The notes under the pieces were generated by a model, which did not search any database, had not been told where the DNA came from, and was given only the letters and a program-made list of their open reading frames with translations. Below are positions 33,406 to 44,599 of a stretch of DNA of 64,000 nt, piece after piece; position 1 is the stretch's first letter, and each line of letters begins with the position of its first letter. A program made the position numbers and the translations under genes. The stretch spans positions 1,108,885 through 1,172,884 of the forward strand of contig QAOA01006013.1 in assembly GCA_003255065.1 (NCBI GenBank), written 5' to 3'. Origin of the DNA: Cercis canadensis. Taxonomy: Eukaryota > Streptophyta > Magnoliopsida > Fabales > Fabaceae.

Positions 33406-36400
33406 TATCGCTCGTTTGAAATATTAGCAGATTGATAAGGCCAACCAGGCTGAGGTCTCCAACCTTGCTAAGGTCCTTCCTGCTGAGGTCCTCTATGTTG
33501 AGGTCCAGGCTGCTGATGAGGGGATTGCTGAGTTCCTCTTCCCTGCTGAGTACCCCAACCCTGTTGAAATCTCCAACCCTGCTGAGCTCCCCCCTATTGA
33601 GATCTTTCATGTTGAGGTCCAGGTTGCTGATGAAAGGTTTGCTGAGTACCCCAACCCTGCTGAGTTTAAGGATGAGAAAATACCTGCAACATGACTCGTT
33701 ATTGATGACTACTTCTCCATTTGAAATAAAATAGTAATTTAAAGCGAACAAAAAAAAAAAAAAAACACAGTGACTATAATCAACTAACCTGTCCAGCGGC
33801 TATAACATTTTCAGGTCGCATCCACCGACGTGTTATCGAGAAGTACCATGTCATATAATCGGCGTCGACACCAAATGACTCGTCTAAAATAATAACATGA
33901 TCGGCTCGCTCATCCCACCGGAAAATGGGCTGAAAATAGTGCAACGTCCACAGCGTAGCCTATTTTTCTCTCATATTAATATTGTGTAGCTTTACATCAT
34001 AAAAAGTTATTTCCCGTGGAATGTGTTGTCTACTACCAAATTGACACATAACTCGATCTGGGTTATGATGCTCCACGATGTAAAAACATATCAATGACAC
34101 CTTAGCAGCCCAAATCGCATGTCCCCTAGCATAATAGTCTGGCAGTAGTGTCATCAATGCCCTGCTATATGGCTGCCATACAATCTATTCTCATCAAACA
34201 TCAATTACATGATTAATATTCCGTTCAACAAATTCATATGATAAATTGACATAAATTAGTTACTGGTAATAAGTATTCTTACATCATCAATTTTAAGTAG
34301 ATCAAAGGCCCGTACCCCTGCTAGTCCGAGCCGTAAACAATACTAGTCCAATCTAAAAGAGATTTCCACCTAAAATATTTCAAATATTACACCACTTTTA
34401 ATTACGTTTAATGCACTAAAAAATTTATGTATATTCATTATGTCTATTATACTTTAATTCTAAATAAATTATCAAAATATAATATAACTTAAAATTTTAT
34501 TTATTGACCTACTCGCTAGTGGTCCAGTTAGATCATGATTAAGTCGTCTCGGAGCTATACGTGAAAATATCTCCCATGCTCAACACTGAACTAAAAAACA
34601 GCAACCTTCAAAGTTGTCAGCTTCCTCAAGATAAGCCATGCAGAGATTCCTGTAAACATGAGCAAGACAAGTTGATCCCCAGCTTCCTCCTAATTTTCCA
34701 ACAATTTTAAATACATCACATGTACAGTATTTTCAGTACGATCAGACATAAGCCACATGCCAATGAGACGTAGTATATGTGCTCTGGCAAATTGTTGTAC
34801 TATATCATCTGTAGCATCATGTGGGCATTGACTAAATGTCGGTGAAAGTCAGTTCAATTTCAGTCTCCCTCCAGCTATGGCTGAACCAGGTAGGATTACG
34901 CCCAGCAATTCACGACAAACATCATTCCATGCATATCCGGTATACTCAGTTACTGAATGTCCATCAACAGACAGACCAAGTATCACCTCTACATCTTATA
35001 AGGTGATAGTACACTCACCAACAGGCATGTGAAATGTATGTGTTTCTGGTCACCGTTCAATCAATGCACAAATTAATCCCACATCAATTAGGGCAGGTTC
35101 TATTTCTGCAACCCCACCAAAACATGTCATTCTCACATATTCCATAATACGATCATCCGGTCTATGTATTTTACTGTGAAATCGAGGTCGAAACACTATA
35201 TCAACTTGTTTCAATTATTACTTAAAAAATTACAATATTTTACAAACAAAATTACAATAATCTATATGTCCAAAAATTCTATACATAATTACAAACAAAA
35301 TGTATATAAAGCACTTACTCCAATATCCCAAACTTTTGTCGATATGTAATTTTTTTGTTTAGTCAATAACGTCGAATCTTGTGGTCCCGGTAATAAAAAT
35401 TGATTCGTCATATTTGCTTTACAGTGTGTAGATAAAATAGCAGCAAAATAAAATAATCTCAACTTAAGACTATAACAATGAGAACAACAATGTAAGTGCG
35501 GAAGCAAGAACAAAGAGGAAGAAGAAAGAAATTTGAAACTAAGAGCCACAGAGGAGGAAGAAAGATATTTGAAACTAAGTCATGGAGGAAGAAGAAATAA
35601 ATTTGATGGAGAAATGGGAGGAGTGCGGAGGAAGAGGGAAGAAAGGCAGTAAATTGCATGGACTGATCTGTCACGTGTCACGCTCCCATTGGGCCTNTGC
35701 TCCACGATGTAAAAACATATCAATGACACCTTAGCAGCCCAAATCGCATGCCCCCTAGCACAATAGTCTGGCAGTAGTGCCATCAATGCCCTGCTATATG
35801 GCTGCCATACAATTTATTCTCATCAAACATCAATTACATGATTAATATTTCGTTCAACAAATTCATATGATAAATTGACATAAATTAGTTACTAGTAATA
35901 AGTATTCTTACATCATCAATTTTAAGTAGATCAAAGGCCCGTACCCCTGCTAATCTGAGCCGTAAACAATACTAGTCCAATCTAAAAGAGATTTCCACCT
36001 AAAATATTTCAAATATTACACCACTTTTAATTACGTTTAATGCACTAAAAAATTTATGTATATTCATTATGTCTATTATACTTTAATTCTAAATAAATTA
36101 TCAAAATATAATATAACTTAAAATTTTATTTACTGACCTACTCGCGAGTGGCCCAGTTAGATCACGATTAAGTCGTCTCGGAGCTATACGCGGAAATATC
36201 TCCCATGCTCAACAGTGGACTAAAAAACAGCAACCTTCAAAGTTGTCAGCTTCCTCAAGAGAAGCCATGAAGAGATTCCTGTAAACATGAGCAAGACAAG
36301 CTGATCCCCAGCTTCCTCCCAATTTTTCAACAATTTTAAATACATCACATGTACAGTATTTTCAGTACGATCAGGCATAAGCCACATGCCAAAGAGACGT

Positions 36401-37040
36401 AGTATATGTGCTCTGACAAATTGTTGTACTATATCATCTGTAGCATCATGTGGGCATTGACTAAATTTTAATGAAAGCCAGCTCAATTTCAGTCTCCCTC
36501 CAGCTATGGCTGAACCAGGTGGGATTACGCCCAGCAATTCACGACAAACATCATTCCATGCATATCCGGTATACTCAGTTACTGAATGTCCATCAACGGG
36601 CAGACCAAGTATCACCTCTACATCTTGTAAGGTGATAGTACACTCACCAACAGGCATGTGAAATGTATGTGTTTCTGGCCACCGTTCAATCAATGCACAA
36701 ATTAATCCCATATCAATTATGGCAGGTTCTATTTCTGCAACCCCACCAAAACATGTCATTCTCACATATTCCATAATACGATCATCCGGTCTATGTATTT
36801 TACTGTGAAATCAAGGTCGAAACACTATATCAACCTGTTTCAATTATTACTTAAAAAATTACAATATTTTACAAACAAAATTACAATAATTTATATGTCC
36901 AAAAATTCTATACATAATTACAAACAAAATGTATATAAAGTACTTACTCCAATATCCCAAACTTTTGTCGATATGTAATTTTTTTGTTTAGTCAATAACG
37001 TCGAATCTTGTGGTCCCGGTAATAAAAATTGATTCGTCAT
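33378..37040 (-). pseudogene. PMD protein gene of the MULE, duplicated and decayed
   Basis: Reading from the right: exon 1 at 36948-37040 (MTNQFLLPGPQDSTLLTKQK), exon 2 ending at 36833 (LQDVEVILGLPVDGHSV, RAHILRLFGMWLMPD), part of exon 3 at 35698-35815. An N follows and then a second copy: exon 1 at 35319-35411, exon 2 ending near 35204, exon 3 near 33960-34190 (AAKVSLICFYIVEHHNPDR), a further segment 33789-33960 (RWDERADHVIILDES, YMTWYFSITRRWMRPE) and a Gln/Gly/Pro-rich tail (33690-33378). The family is plant mobile domain, as in the first element. Both copies are broken: the first-read copy has a stop instead of Arg in exon 2 and TGA for Trp near 36217; the other has TAA for Gln near 34998; the tail has two TAG codons. 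A frameshift also lies near 36310. Confidence 0.82.
33420..33690 (-). repeat. Short tandem repeats coding for a Gln-rich PMD tail
   Basis: Imperfect 15-21-base units (CTCAGCAGGGTTGGGGTA and CAGCAGCCTGGACCTCAACA types) repeat about a dozen times. On the minus strand they read as QQGWGTQQ and QQPGPQH units, interrupted by two TAG codons that replace CAG. Confidence 0.75.
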
Positions 37041-37325
37041 ATTTGCTTTACAGTGTGTAGATAAAATAGCAGCAAAATAAAATAATCTCAACTTAAGACT
37101 ATAACAATGAGAACAACAATGTAAGTGCGGAAGCAAGAACAAAGAGGAAGAAGAAAGAAATTTGAAACTAAGAGCCACAAAGGAGGAAGAAAGATATTTG
37201 AAACTAAGTCATGGAGGAAGAAGAAATAAATTTGATGGAGAAATGGGAGGAGTGCGGAGGAAGAGGGAAGAAAGGCAGTAAATTGCATGGACTGATCTGC
37301 CACGTGTCACGCTCCCATTGGGCCT
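34069..37325. repeat. 1.63-kb direct duplication around an N
   Basis: 34069-35696 and 35698-37325 are the same length (offset 1629 at both ends) and differ by scattered substitutions only, separated by the N at 35697. They contain PMD exons 1-3. Equal length, low divergence and an N at the junction suggest two haplotype contigs placed in series; a recent tandem duplication cannot be excluded. Confidence 0.85.
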
Positions 37326-37380
37326 TTGAATTAACGGACTGGGAGAATGGGACAAAAGTGGACACGTCGTGGGGCCCACA

Positions 37381-37530
37381 GCATGTCTTGTTGTGACTTG
37401 CCGCGTGGCCACCGGCGTGTCCGGTGGGCCCCACGCGTGTCAGCTTTTTTTTTTTTTTTTTTTTTNGCGTGTCTTGTTGTGACTTGCCGCGTGGCCACCG
37501 GCGTGTCCAGTGAGCCCCACGCATGTCAGC
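37381..37530. repeat. 64-bp GC-rich duplication around an N
   Basis: A segment starting GCATGTCTTGTTGTGACTTG (37381-37444) and its near copy starting GCGTGTCTTGTTGTGACTTG (37467-37530) flank a T-run with an N at 37466. As elsewhere, the N points to an unresolved overlap at a homopolymer. Confidence 0.75.
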
Positions 37531-37556
37531 TTTTTTTTTTTTTTTTTTTTTTTTNT

Positions 37557-37648
37557 TTTAAAAAATTGCATTATTCTTGTAATTATGTTTAAAAGTACAC
37601 TAGATTGGTAAATAACTTTGTGTACTACGTTAATTTGGTCAAAGTGCC
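37557..37648. repeat. Right terminal inverted repeat of the MULE
   Basis: Inverted partner of 31221-31318. It ends GGTCAAAGTGCC at 37648 and is followed by the AGGTTTTTT duplication at 37649-37657. Confidence 0.9.
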
Positions 37649-37657
37649 AGGTTTTTT

Positions 37658-38108
37658 CTGTAATTCTCCCCAAAAGAAAAATATTAAATTAAAAAATACC
37701 TTATTTTTGGGCTTGGCCTAAAGCAATTACTAAAATTACAGAAAATTTTCGCTTTTGTGCTTTAATTTGCCCCAAGTCCCAACGGGTAAAGAAAGTTACA
37801 AACTTCCAATATTCTCAGCTGACCCGCTACCGCTAAAGCAGAAAGGCGACCCTCGTCGTCGATGTTTGTGTGTTTCATGGTTCAGATATCCTAAGTCCTA
37901 ACTCCTAAGTTCGCAATCTCCTACGATACACTTGGAAATTGATCTTATTCGTTTTGCCAGGATTCCGTTTTCTGCTGGTCATTTCTATTCAAATTAGGAT
38001 TTAGGGTTTTTACCCAAAAAAATATAAATTAGGATTAGGGTTTTCCACTCTGATTCCAATCAACTGGGTTCAATTTCGTTTTAATGCAACAGCCTGTCTT
38101 CTGACCTA
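37658..38108 (+). other. Presumed promoter and leader of the CAND2-like gene
   Basis: The MULE inserted about 450 bases upstream of the start codon, so its right terminus now forms part of the upstream region. A TATA-like motif is not evident. The segment near 37775-37880 is GC-richer and could be leader. Confidence 0.4.
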
Positions 38109-40683
38109 ATGCGCAGAGCTCTCTTAGAAATGCTTCCACAGTCGGTGCTAACCCAAGACTCGAATTTGACTCTAATATCAGACAATTCCGGTTCCATATT
38201 CTACGATTGGCTATTTCAATGTCATGGGTTCTGGCATAATGCGCCCTTGATCGTAGCGTCGTTTCTTTTCGTCTTGTACTTGGCATTACAAGCCAGGCAG
38301 AGCTATTTGAAGCTCTCATATGGCCGCTCTTATGTTATGATATCTTATTACGGATGCCTCTGGCTTGTCAGCTTGCTCAATCTTGCTTGGTGCTCTTTCC
38401 AGGTTCGTTTTTCAAATTTAATGGCTACATGGTTTTCAAACCTTGGGTTCTTAGGAACGGTCAGTTGAGAGGTATAGATGAAGGGGACAGTGGGTCATAT
38501 TCAAAAAATTTATTCTGTGGTGTAATTATGAAGTGATATTCATTTGTCTGTAATAATCTGTATATGACGTATTATGGTTTCATTGTAGTGAGACTAGTCG
38601 TCTAAGAATTCATAACTGCTACCCATTAAATTGGAACTTTATGTGAGTGTGCGGGTATTTTGCAGGCATAATTTGTTAGGATTAAATCTAGTTGACTGAG
38701 AACTTATGTCAATTTTCCCATTGTGCTCTTTCTAAACTTATAAACATCACTCTCGCCTCTTAACCTATCATAATCATTCTAGATGTCTTTCTTGCTGTAT
38801 TATCTTCTTCATATTCTTCTTCTTGTTTTTTTCTCTTCTCCTTGAAATCAATGCATACACATTCAGTTAATGTTCAAATTTTGGTACAGCGGGAATTGGT
38901 TATAGACAATAGAATTCTTTAATCATATTAAAAGGACAAAAAAAGATTAGGAAATGCATGTAAATTATGAAATGAATTATTTCAATTTTCATATTGGCTA
39001 TTTAGCTCAGGTGTTTCCGTGTTGGAAAGAAGTGCTGTAATTGTCAGCTGAAGGCCAAGTACTCACTTATTCACATTTTTAGAGAATTTTATGGAATAAA
39101 AGATGAGGCACTGAATGGTGCTTGCGAGAAATATTAGATATTACTCTGAATTTATTTTTGCAGTTATAATATGTCTAAATGCTACTACGGATTGCATGAA
39201 TAATTCAATTTGGGTTGTTTGTGACTCAGAGCCTCTTGTATTAGTTTGTAATGATGTTCAACAATCAGTTTTATTGGGTATATAATTAGAAGGTCAAGAG
39301 AAGTGGAATTGAATATTTGTGTTACATTAGTTGATCTAGAGTAGATTATAACCAGAGGTCTTTTATTTCATATGAAGAATGAAGTGTTAATCCTACGTGC
39401 AATGGACTTTGATTTGTATATATGCTCTTTCTAGTTTGTTAGTATTGGTAAAATATGATACTTGAGAGGTAAATCCGCTTCAATGTTTATTGACTCAGGC
39501 TTGGGAGTGCACTCCTGGAAAAGACCTGGCATGGAACTTATTATCCTTGTTTACAACATCGGGAATGCTATTTCTGGAAGTAAGCTTGCTGGCTTTTTTA
39601 CTTCAGGGAAATAATGCAGGTGGCTTTGAAGCATTGACACGAACTTTTGTTGTCTCAGGGCTCATTGTTGGTTTGGATATATTGTTAAAGGTATTTCTTT
39701 GATTTTCACCAGAAGCCTGCTTGTCCTTCTTATAGTTATGCTTTCATAATGAGACCCCTAAGTGGAAGAAAGCAAACTCTTTTTTTTTTTTTTTTAATAA
39801 TACTTCATTGATAGTCTACAAGCATTTCTTTTAGGTGCAGAATAAATGTGGAAAGGTTTTGGATTTCTACTTGTCCAGAAAAAAAGTAGACAGGATCGTG
39901 GATTCCATATTACTTCTTGGCATGACTCTATTAAACTGATATTGCATCATGTTATAAATAAATCATTGCACCTGTTTTGTTTTCAGGCTGTTTATCTATT
40001 TGGGTTTGGGATTCCACTATTCATTGAAAGCAATGACCACACTAATAGTGTGAAGTGGAACTTGTGGGTTGTCCACAAACTGTTGCTTACTGCTGTTTAT
40101 GGTTTCATATTGTTCTTGTATCATTCCAGGTGGAGGGAAAGGTTACCTGGTAAGTTATTTATGTGAATTGGTACATCATGTCTATCATTATTTTCATGAT
40201 TGTTTAATTTCCTTTCCTTTTCTGCAGCAAGACCTGCATTCTACAAGTATGTTACTATCATGTTCTTCTTGAATGCAATCCAACTGTTTGCTTGTGGCCT
40301 TACTGGGAATGGCGCTGCTTTTGGTTTCTGGTTAGATTCTACTTAACTTTAAAGTGGGGAAAATTCTTTGAAGCCTTTTTCTCTGGCATCTTTCTCTAAA
40401 GCTTTGTGTTATACTTTTGTTCACAGGTTGTATTGTGCCACAATTGTCTGTTACAATGCCTTTTATCTTCCTCTTCTGTATATAACATTTTTGGCAGACT
40501 TTTTTCAGGTTATATCATCTGTCACTTGATACTCTTGCCTTCGTTTTCAAGCACAGGTTTTCTTGTTCCTGTGGTCTCACTATTGTTCTTAATGTCATGA
40601 TACAGGAGGAAGATATGCATTTAGAGAATGTGTATTACTCTGAGATGAAAGATGCTGGTTTTTTTGATGCAGATTGGCAGTGA
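38109..40683 (+). CDS. CAND2: CAND2/TPRA1-family seven-transmembrane protein
   Basis: Six exons (38109-38402, 39499-39690, 39987-40149, 40228-40330, 40427-40508, 40606-40683) give 303 residues. Seven hydrophobic segments lie at about residues 45-61, 74-97, 107-133, 144-174, 187-209, 222-241 and 252-277. Family blocks are visible: YLFGFGIPLFIE, WVVHKLLLTAVYGFI, SRWRERLPARPAFYKYVT, ALTGNGA-like GLTGNGAAFGFWLY, and the C-terminus EEDMHLENVYYSEMKDAGFF. These are typical of plant candidate G-protein-coupled receptor 2 and animal TPRA1. Arabidopsis CAND2 interacts with the G-alpha subunit and has been reported, with dispute, as a melatonin receptor. All introns are GT-AG. An earlier Met is not in frame without stops, so 38109 is chosen; Met8 is an alternative start. 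Confidence 0.9.
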
Positions 40684-41955
40684 TGTGGTATCAGTTTTTA
40701 TGCAAGACATCCAGTTCACCGCATATGTAAATAAAGTAAATATGTAGTAAACGGCATTATCATATAGAAAAGTGGTAGACAGCACAATCCTCAAGTGGTT
40801 TATATGTTATTTTTAAGCTGACAAGTGACAGGTATTTTGTATGCTCTGGGTTGTTTTATTTCATTTTCGGATTTGATTTGGAAGGTACATTTAATTACAT
40901 CGTAGAACTGTTTTATTAGGTTTCACAACTCATTCGTGCCCTGTGTTAGGTGCCAGCTACCTTTCTTTTCTGTAGCGGCAAGAGGGAAAAGGGGGGATAA
41001 AGAGGCATAGGAAAAAAAAATGATATGTGCAAGTTGGTTGGCATTCCTTTTTTGGTGCTTCTTTCTTTGTTGAGCATACGAATTCCTTTGATCCTCGCGG
41101 CGCCCAGCAGAAATACTGAATATATAGCACTTATTTGTTTAGTATTGATCCTAATTGTAGAATGACAAAAACTTCGATATAATTCTTTAGCTATTTGCTG
41201 TTTGGTTCTCAACTTGAAAAAAGATGCGTATTTATTTTAACTTTCGGGATCCTAATGCAGTCGCATTATCGCACTGTTGCAAGTTTCACCAATCATGACT
41301 ATATACCATTTGTGACTTTCCTATCTAATCTAACAAATTTTCCCCAAGATGGCATGAAGATCTATTCGCCCCTGCCCCAATGAAAAATCTCTTATGATGT
41401 TATCCATTTTTATGAATCTATCATGTTTGCTGTAACTCTTGAGTACTTCAGTTAATTTGAAGTTTTGAGAGATTGGTTGCCTAGTGATCGATAACGGGGA
41501 GAAACAGGAGGAGACAATCAGCCGTTCCATGCTTTGGCTCTGTGATCAAAGAAACAGAGCATGAAAAAAAGTGACATCAAGGAAATGGAGAAAGTTTAAT
41601 TGAGAGATCTGGAATGATGAGCTGTAAATGTTAATACAACTGTCATTTTTTAAGGGGAAACCTTACGGCAAACGCTTTGGAATTGCACCAAAGTTTTGAT
41701 CATTGTGAAAACAGGCGGACTACTGGAAATGGAATTGATAGAATAGAAAAGTTCTGATTATTATGCAGCGGTATATACAGTCGCAGCTTCAGTTGCTAAT
41801 TTCATTCACTTTTCTTTTTAGATTTACGAAACACAGGAAAACCGGGGTTCACAACCAGAATACTGAAGCCTCAAAAACTACCCCAAACTAAGAAGATGGA
41901 TCAGGATGGGGACTATGGGTCCAAGCTTAGGAGATACTTCTGGTACATGTTTACG
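40684..41955. other. Convergent intergenic region between CAND2-like and ACP genes
   Basis: Contains the 3' untranslated regions of both convergent genes. Nothing else is recognised; the open frames here are short and without similarity to known families. Confidence 0.55.
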
Positions 41956-44313
41956 CTAAGGACTCTGTTTCTTGATGATCTCCTCAATAAGATCTGCAGC
42001 TTCCTGAACTGTTGTGATGGTCTGTGCACTATCTTCGTTAACACTAATACCAAATTCCTCCTCAAGTCCCATCACGATCTCAACCTAAAGACGAAGGAAA
42101 ATATATGTCACAGTTATTAATTTATACTCATAGGAAGGCAGATATATGCAAGTTGTATTCGACAGTAGCATGTTAAATGATGGCATGATATTGTTGAGTA
42201 CCGTGTCAAGGGAATCAGCTCCAAGAGCCGAAAATTTTGACTCCCCAGTAACATTAGAATCATCGGGTAAAGCCAGCTGCTTCTTTACTATTTTGCACAC
42301 CTTTTCTACTGTCTCTGGTTTAGCCTGCTCAAGACATTTGACATTCGCTTGAAAACCACACGTATAAACAAAATGAAAATGAAAATGAAAAAAAGAGAGG
42401 TCCCGAGACTCTAAAAGGATCCATTACACGTGGAGGATTGGGGAGGGGGAGAGAGAGTAACTGATACTACAAGGTTCTCAGCCATTTGTACGACCACTAT
42501 CACATTAGCCAAGTTTTAATAATAGATAGATCATATATTAGTATGAACTTGACATGTACTTAGCAATAGATCATCTATTTGTAATAAAACGCATGTGTAC
42601 ACTTTTCATCTCTTTAACCCTATAGAAACTACACATAAAACAGGTTCCAGATATCAGAAAATTGTTTAATTTACGTATTCTATTCAAAGGTTAGAGGCCT
42701 TCTCAACCTATCATCTGCATACCACCACATTAGTCAAGTTGTGATAATTGATAGATCATATATTTGTATGAACTTGAATTCTACATAGCAATAGATCAAC
42801 TATTTGTAACAAAATGTATGTCTACACTTTTCAACAAATAAACCCTATAGAAACTTCATATAAAACAGGTTCCAGAAATCAGAAAATTGTTTAATTTACA
42901 TATTCTATTAAAAGATTAGATGCCTTCTCGGCCTATCATCTGCATACTACCAAAAGTAGAATATTAAAGTTCTAGAGATTGGAGTTTCTTTAGTTAAACC
43001 ATCTTTCATCTTACATATCATGGGAATCATATAGGTACCCATAACCTCCACGTTATAAAGAGGGCTTAAAAGTATACTCAGGTTATAAAATATGCATATA
43101 ATTGCATTTGCATCTTTCACATCACAAATTCTGTGAACTGATAATTATCTCAGCTTGAAACTGGTAGACTTCATGAAATACTATCCATCTAAGGAAATTC
43201 CTATTAAGCATATTCTAAAGCAGTTTAAAATCGAGGGATTTGGTGTCCATGCAAGGGAAAGGTAAAACCTCTAGAAGAAGGTTAAAGGACTACGCAAATT
43301 ACATACAGCGCAAGAAACACTAAGGCGAACTGAGCGTGGTCGCAAGTTAAAAGAAAGGTTGCTTTTCCCTTGGCTGGAAATTAAGCTGGAGTTCGGACCA
43401 GAAACCGAATGAAATGCCTGTTCAACAAATTCACTCATTAGAACTCAGTTAAAGAATTATTGTCAACAGAATGAAACAAGAAAACACATTTGTAAGAAAC
43501 TAAAGCTGCTTCTATTATGAAAAGAATGTTTAAACTGATACTGAGCACTTTGTGGTGTGGGCCTGATGTGCAATGTAAACAAAATATGCAGTGTTTCACA
43601 TATTTTTGTCCAAAATTTTCAGGTGCAATGGGCATTATTACTTAATGCATTGTCCGATAATGCAACCTATGACAAAGCTAAATGTGCAAAAGTAAAACCT
43701 CCAACCGAATAAGCAGATTTTATTAAAAGGAAGAAATGGCATGGCACCCTCATGGGGTCTCCGTTGCAAGATTAACCAATAATAAAAACTCAAGACACGT
43801 TCTTAAGTTGTATCCCTCTAAGACCTCCCATTTCTAACATAAACATAAGAAAATATCAGATCAACCAGAATTTTCCTTAAAACGAGTGGTACGCACGTCA
43901 ATACACAGACATGCAGTCACCGTATGTCAATGCACGCCCGCATACAACATTTTGACAAATTAGAACAAAATAGCAACTAAAGTCAATTACTATAAGCTAT
44001 TCTGATCCTAATAATAGAAATAATAAATCAAACAGAGAAATTACGTTACTCCTATGTAGAATTTATAACAAAACTTCTGTATATAAATGAGAACGAGAAA
44101 AAATGAAAAACAGAGACAGCAACCAATTGCATTCGGCGAAGGTTCTAAAAACAGGTCATATACAAAGTAAAGTGAAAAGCAAAGCAGCACTCAAAATTAT
44201 AATCAGCACACATAGGAACAAGATGGAAAAGGTAAGGATACCAATCTCCGATTCAACCGAGGCAGGTGAGAGCGCATGGAGATTGATGCTCCGGTAACTG
44301 AATTTGTCGCCAT
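41956..44313 (-). CDS. ACP: Plastid acyl carrier protein
   Basis: Four exons on the minus strand (44242-44313, 43307-43417, 42202-42324, 41956-42084) give 144 residues. Residues 1 to about 61 ([20 protein letters not shown], then Ser-rich [13 protein letters not shown]) form a plastid transit peptide that ends near VRLSVSCA. The mature part [20 protein letters not shown] leads to the phosphopantetheine site GADSLDT with Ser99, followed by [16 protein letters not shown] carries the growing acyl chain in plastid fatty acid synthesis. Length and all motifs are normal for type-II plant ACP. The phosphopantetheine motif is split from EIVMGL by an intron, as is usual in plants. Which ACP isoform it is cannot be decided. 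Confidence 0.95.
42486..42958. repeat. Tandem duplication of about 235 bp in an ACP intron
   Basis: Two copies lie in intron 2 (42325-43306). Shared blocks include TTGATAGATCATATATTTGT, ACCCTATAGAAACT, AAACAGGTTCCAGA and AGAAAATTGTTTAATTTAC. The copies differ at roughly one site in ten, so this is an old duplication and not an assembly effect. Confidence 0.8.
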
Positions 44314-44524
44314 CGAATGCTGGGAAGGGGCGAAGACGCAGAAAATAACAGAGAGAAAAGAGAGTGAGAGAAAGCGACGGAGAACACCAAGAGTGTGAAA
44401 GCAAGAGGGCGTTAAAGAATAAGAATCGACAGCCCCTTGCTTCGGCTTCGATCATTGACCAGGAAAGAGTTCTCGGTGTGAGCGAAGTAGTCGTCTTCTC
44501 GAATCTGGATCCATTTTGATAAGT

Positions 44525-44595
44525 TGGGCTGTAGTTTAGCCCAATCAAATTGGGCTGTGTCAGTGGACCTGGCTAGAGAGCCCAATCAAAGCCCA
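44525..44595 (-). promoter_or_regulatory. Cluster of five site II (TGGGCT) elements upstream of ACP
   Basis: TGGGCT or its complement AGCCCA occurs at 44525-44530, 44538-44543, 44551-44556, 44579-44584 and 44590-44595, about 210-280 bases before the ACP start codon. TGGGCY site II elements bind TCP factors and mark promoters of growth-related plant genes, which suits a fatty-acid synthesis gene. Confidence 0.6.
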
Positions 44596-44599
44596 ACTA

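Larger units (their letters stand above)
31221..37648. mobile_element. Complete MULE carrying mudrA fragment and PMD gene
   Basis: A 6.4-kb element starts GGCACTTTGACCAAATTAAT and ends with its inverted counterpart, flanked by a perfect 9-bp duplication. The left part holds GC-rich subterminal repeats, then an inverted duplication of the mudrA 5' end and a truncated mudrA gene on the plus strand; the right part holds a PMD gene on the minus strand whose 3' end meets the mudrA relic. MULEs that carry PMD domains are known in plants. The transposase catalytic region is missing, so this copy is non-autonomous. Six Ns lie inside (31331, 31614, 32467, 32530, 35697, 37466) and a further one at 37555, so internal structure must be read with care. 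Confidence 0.88.
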
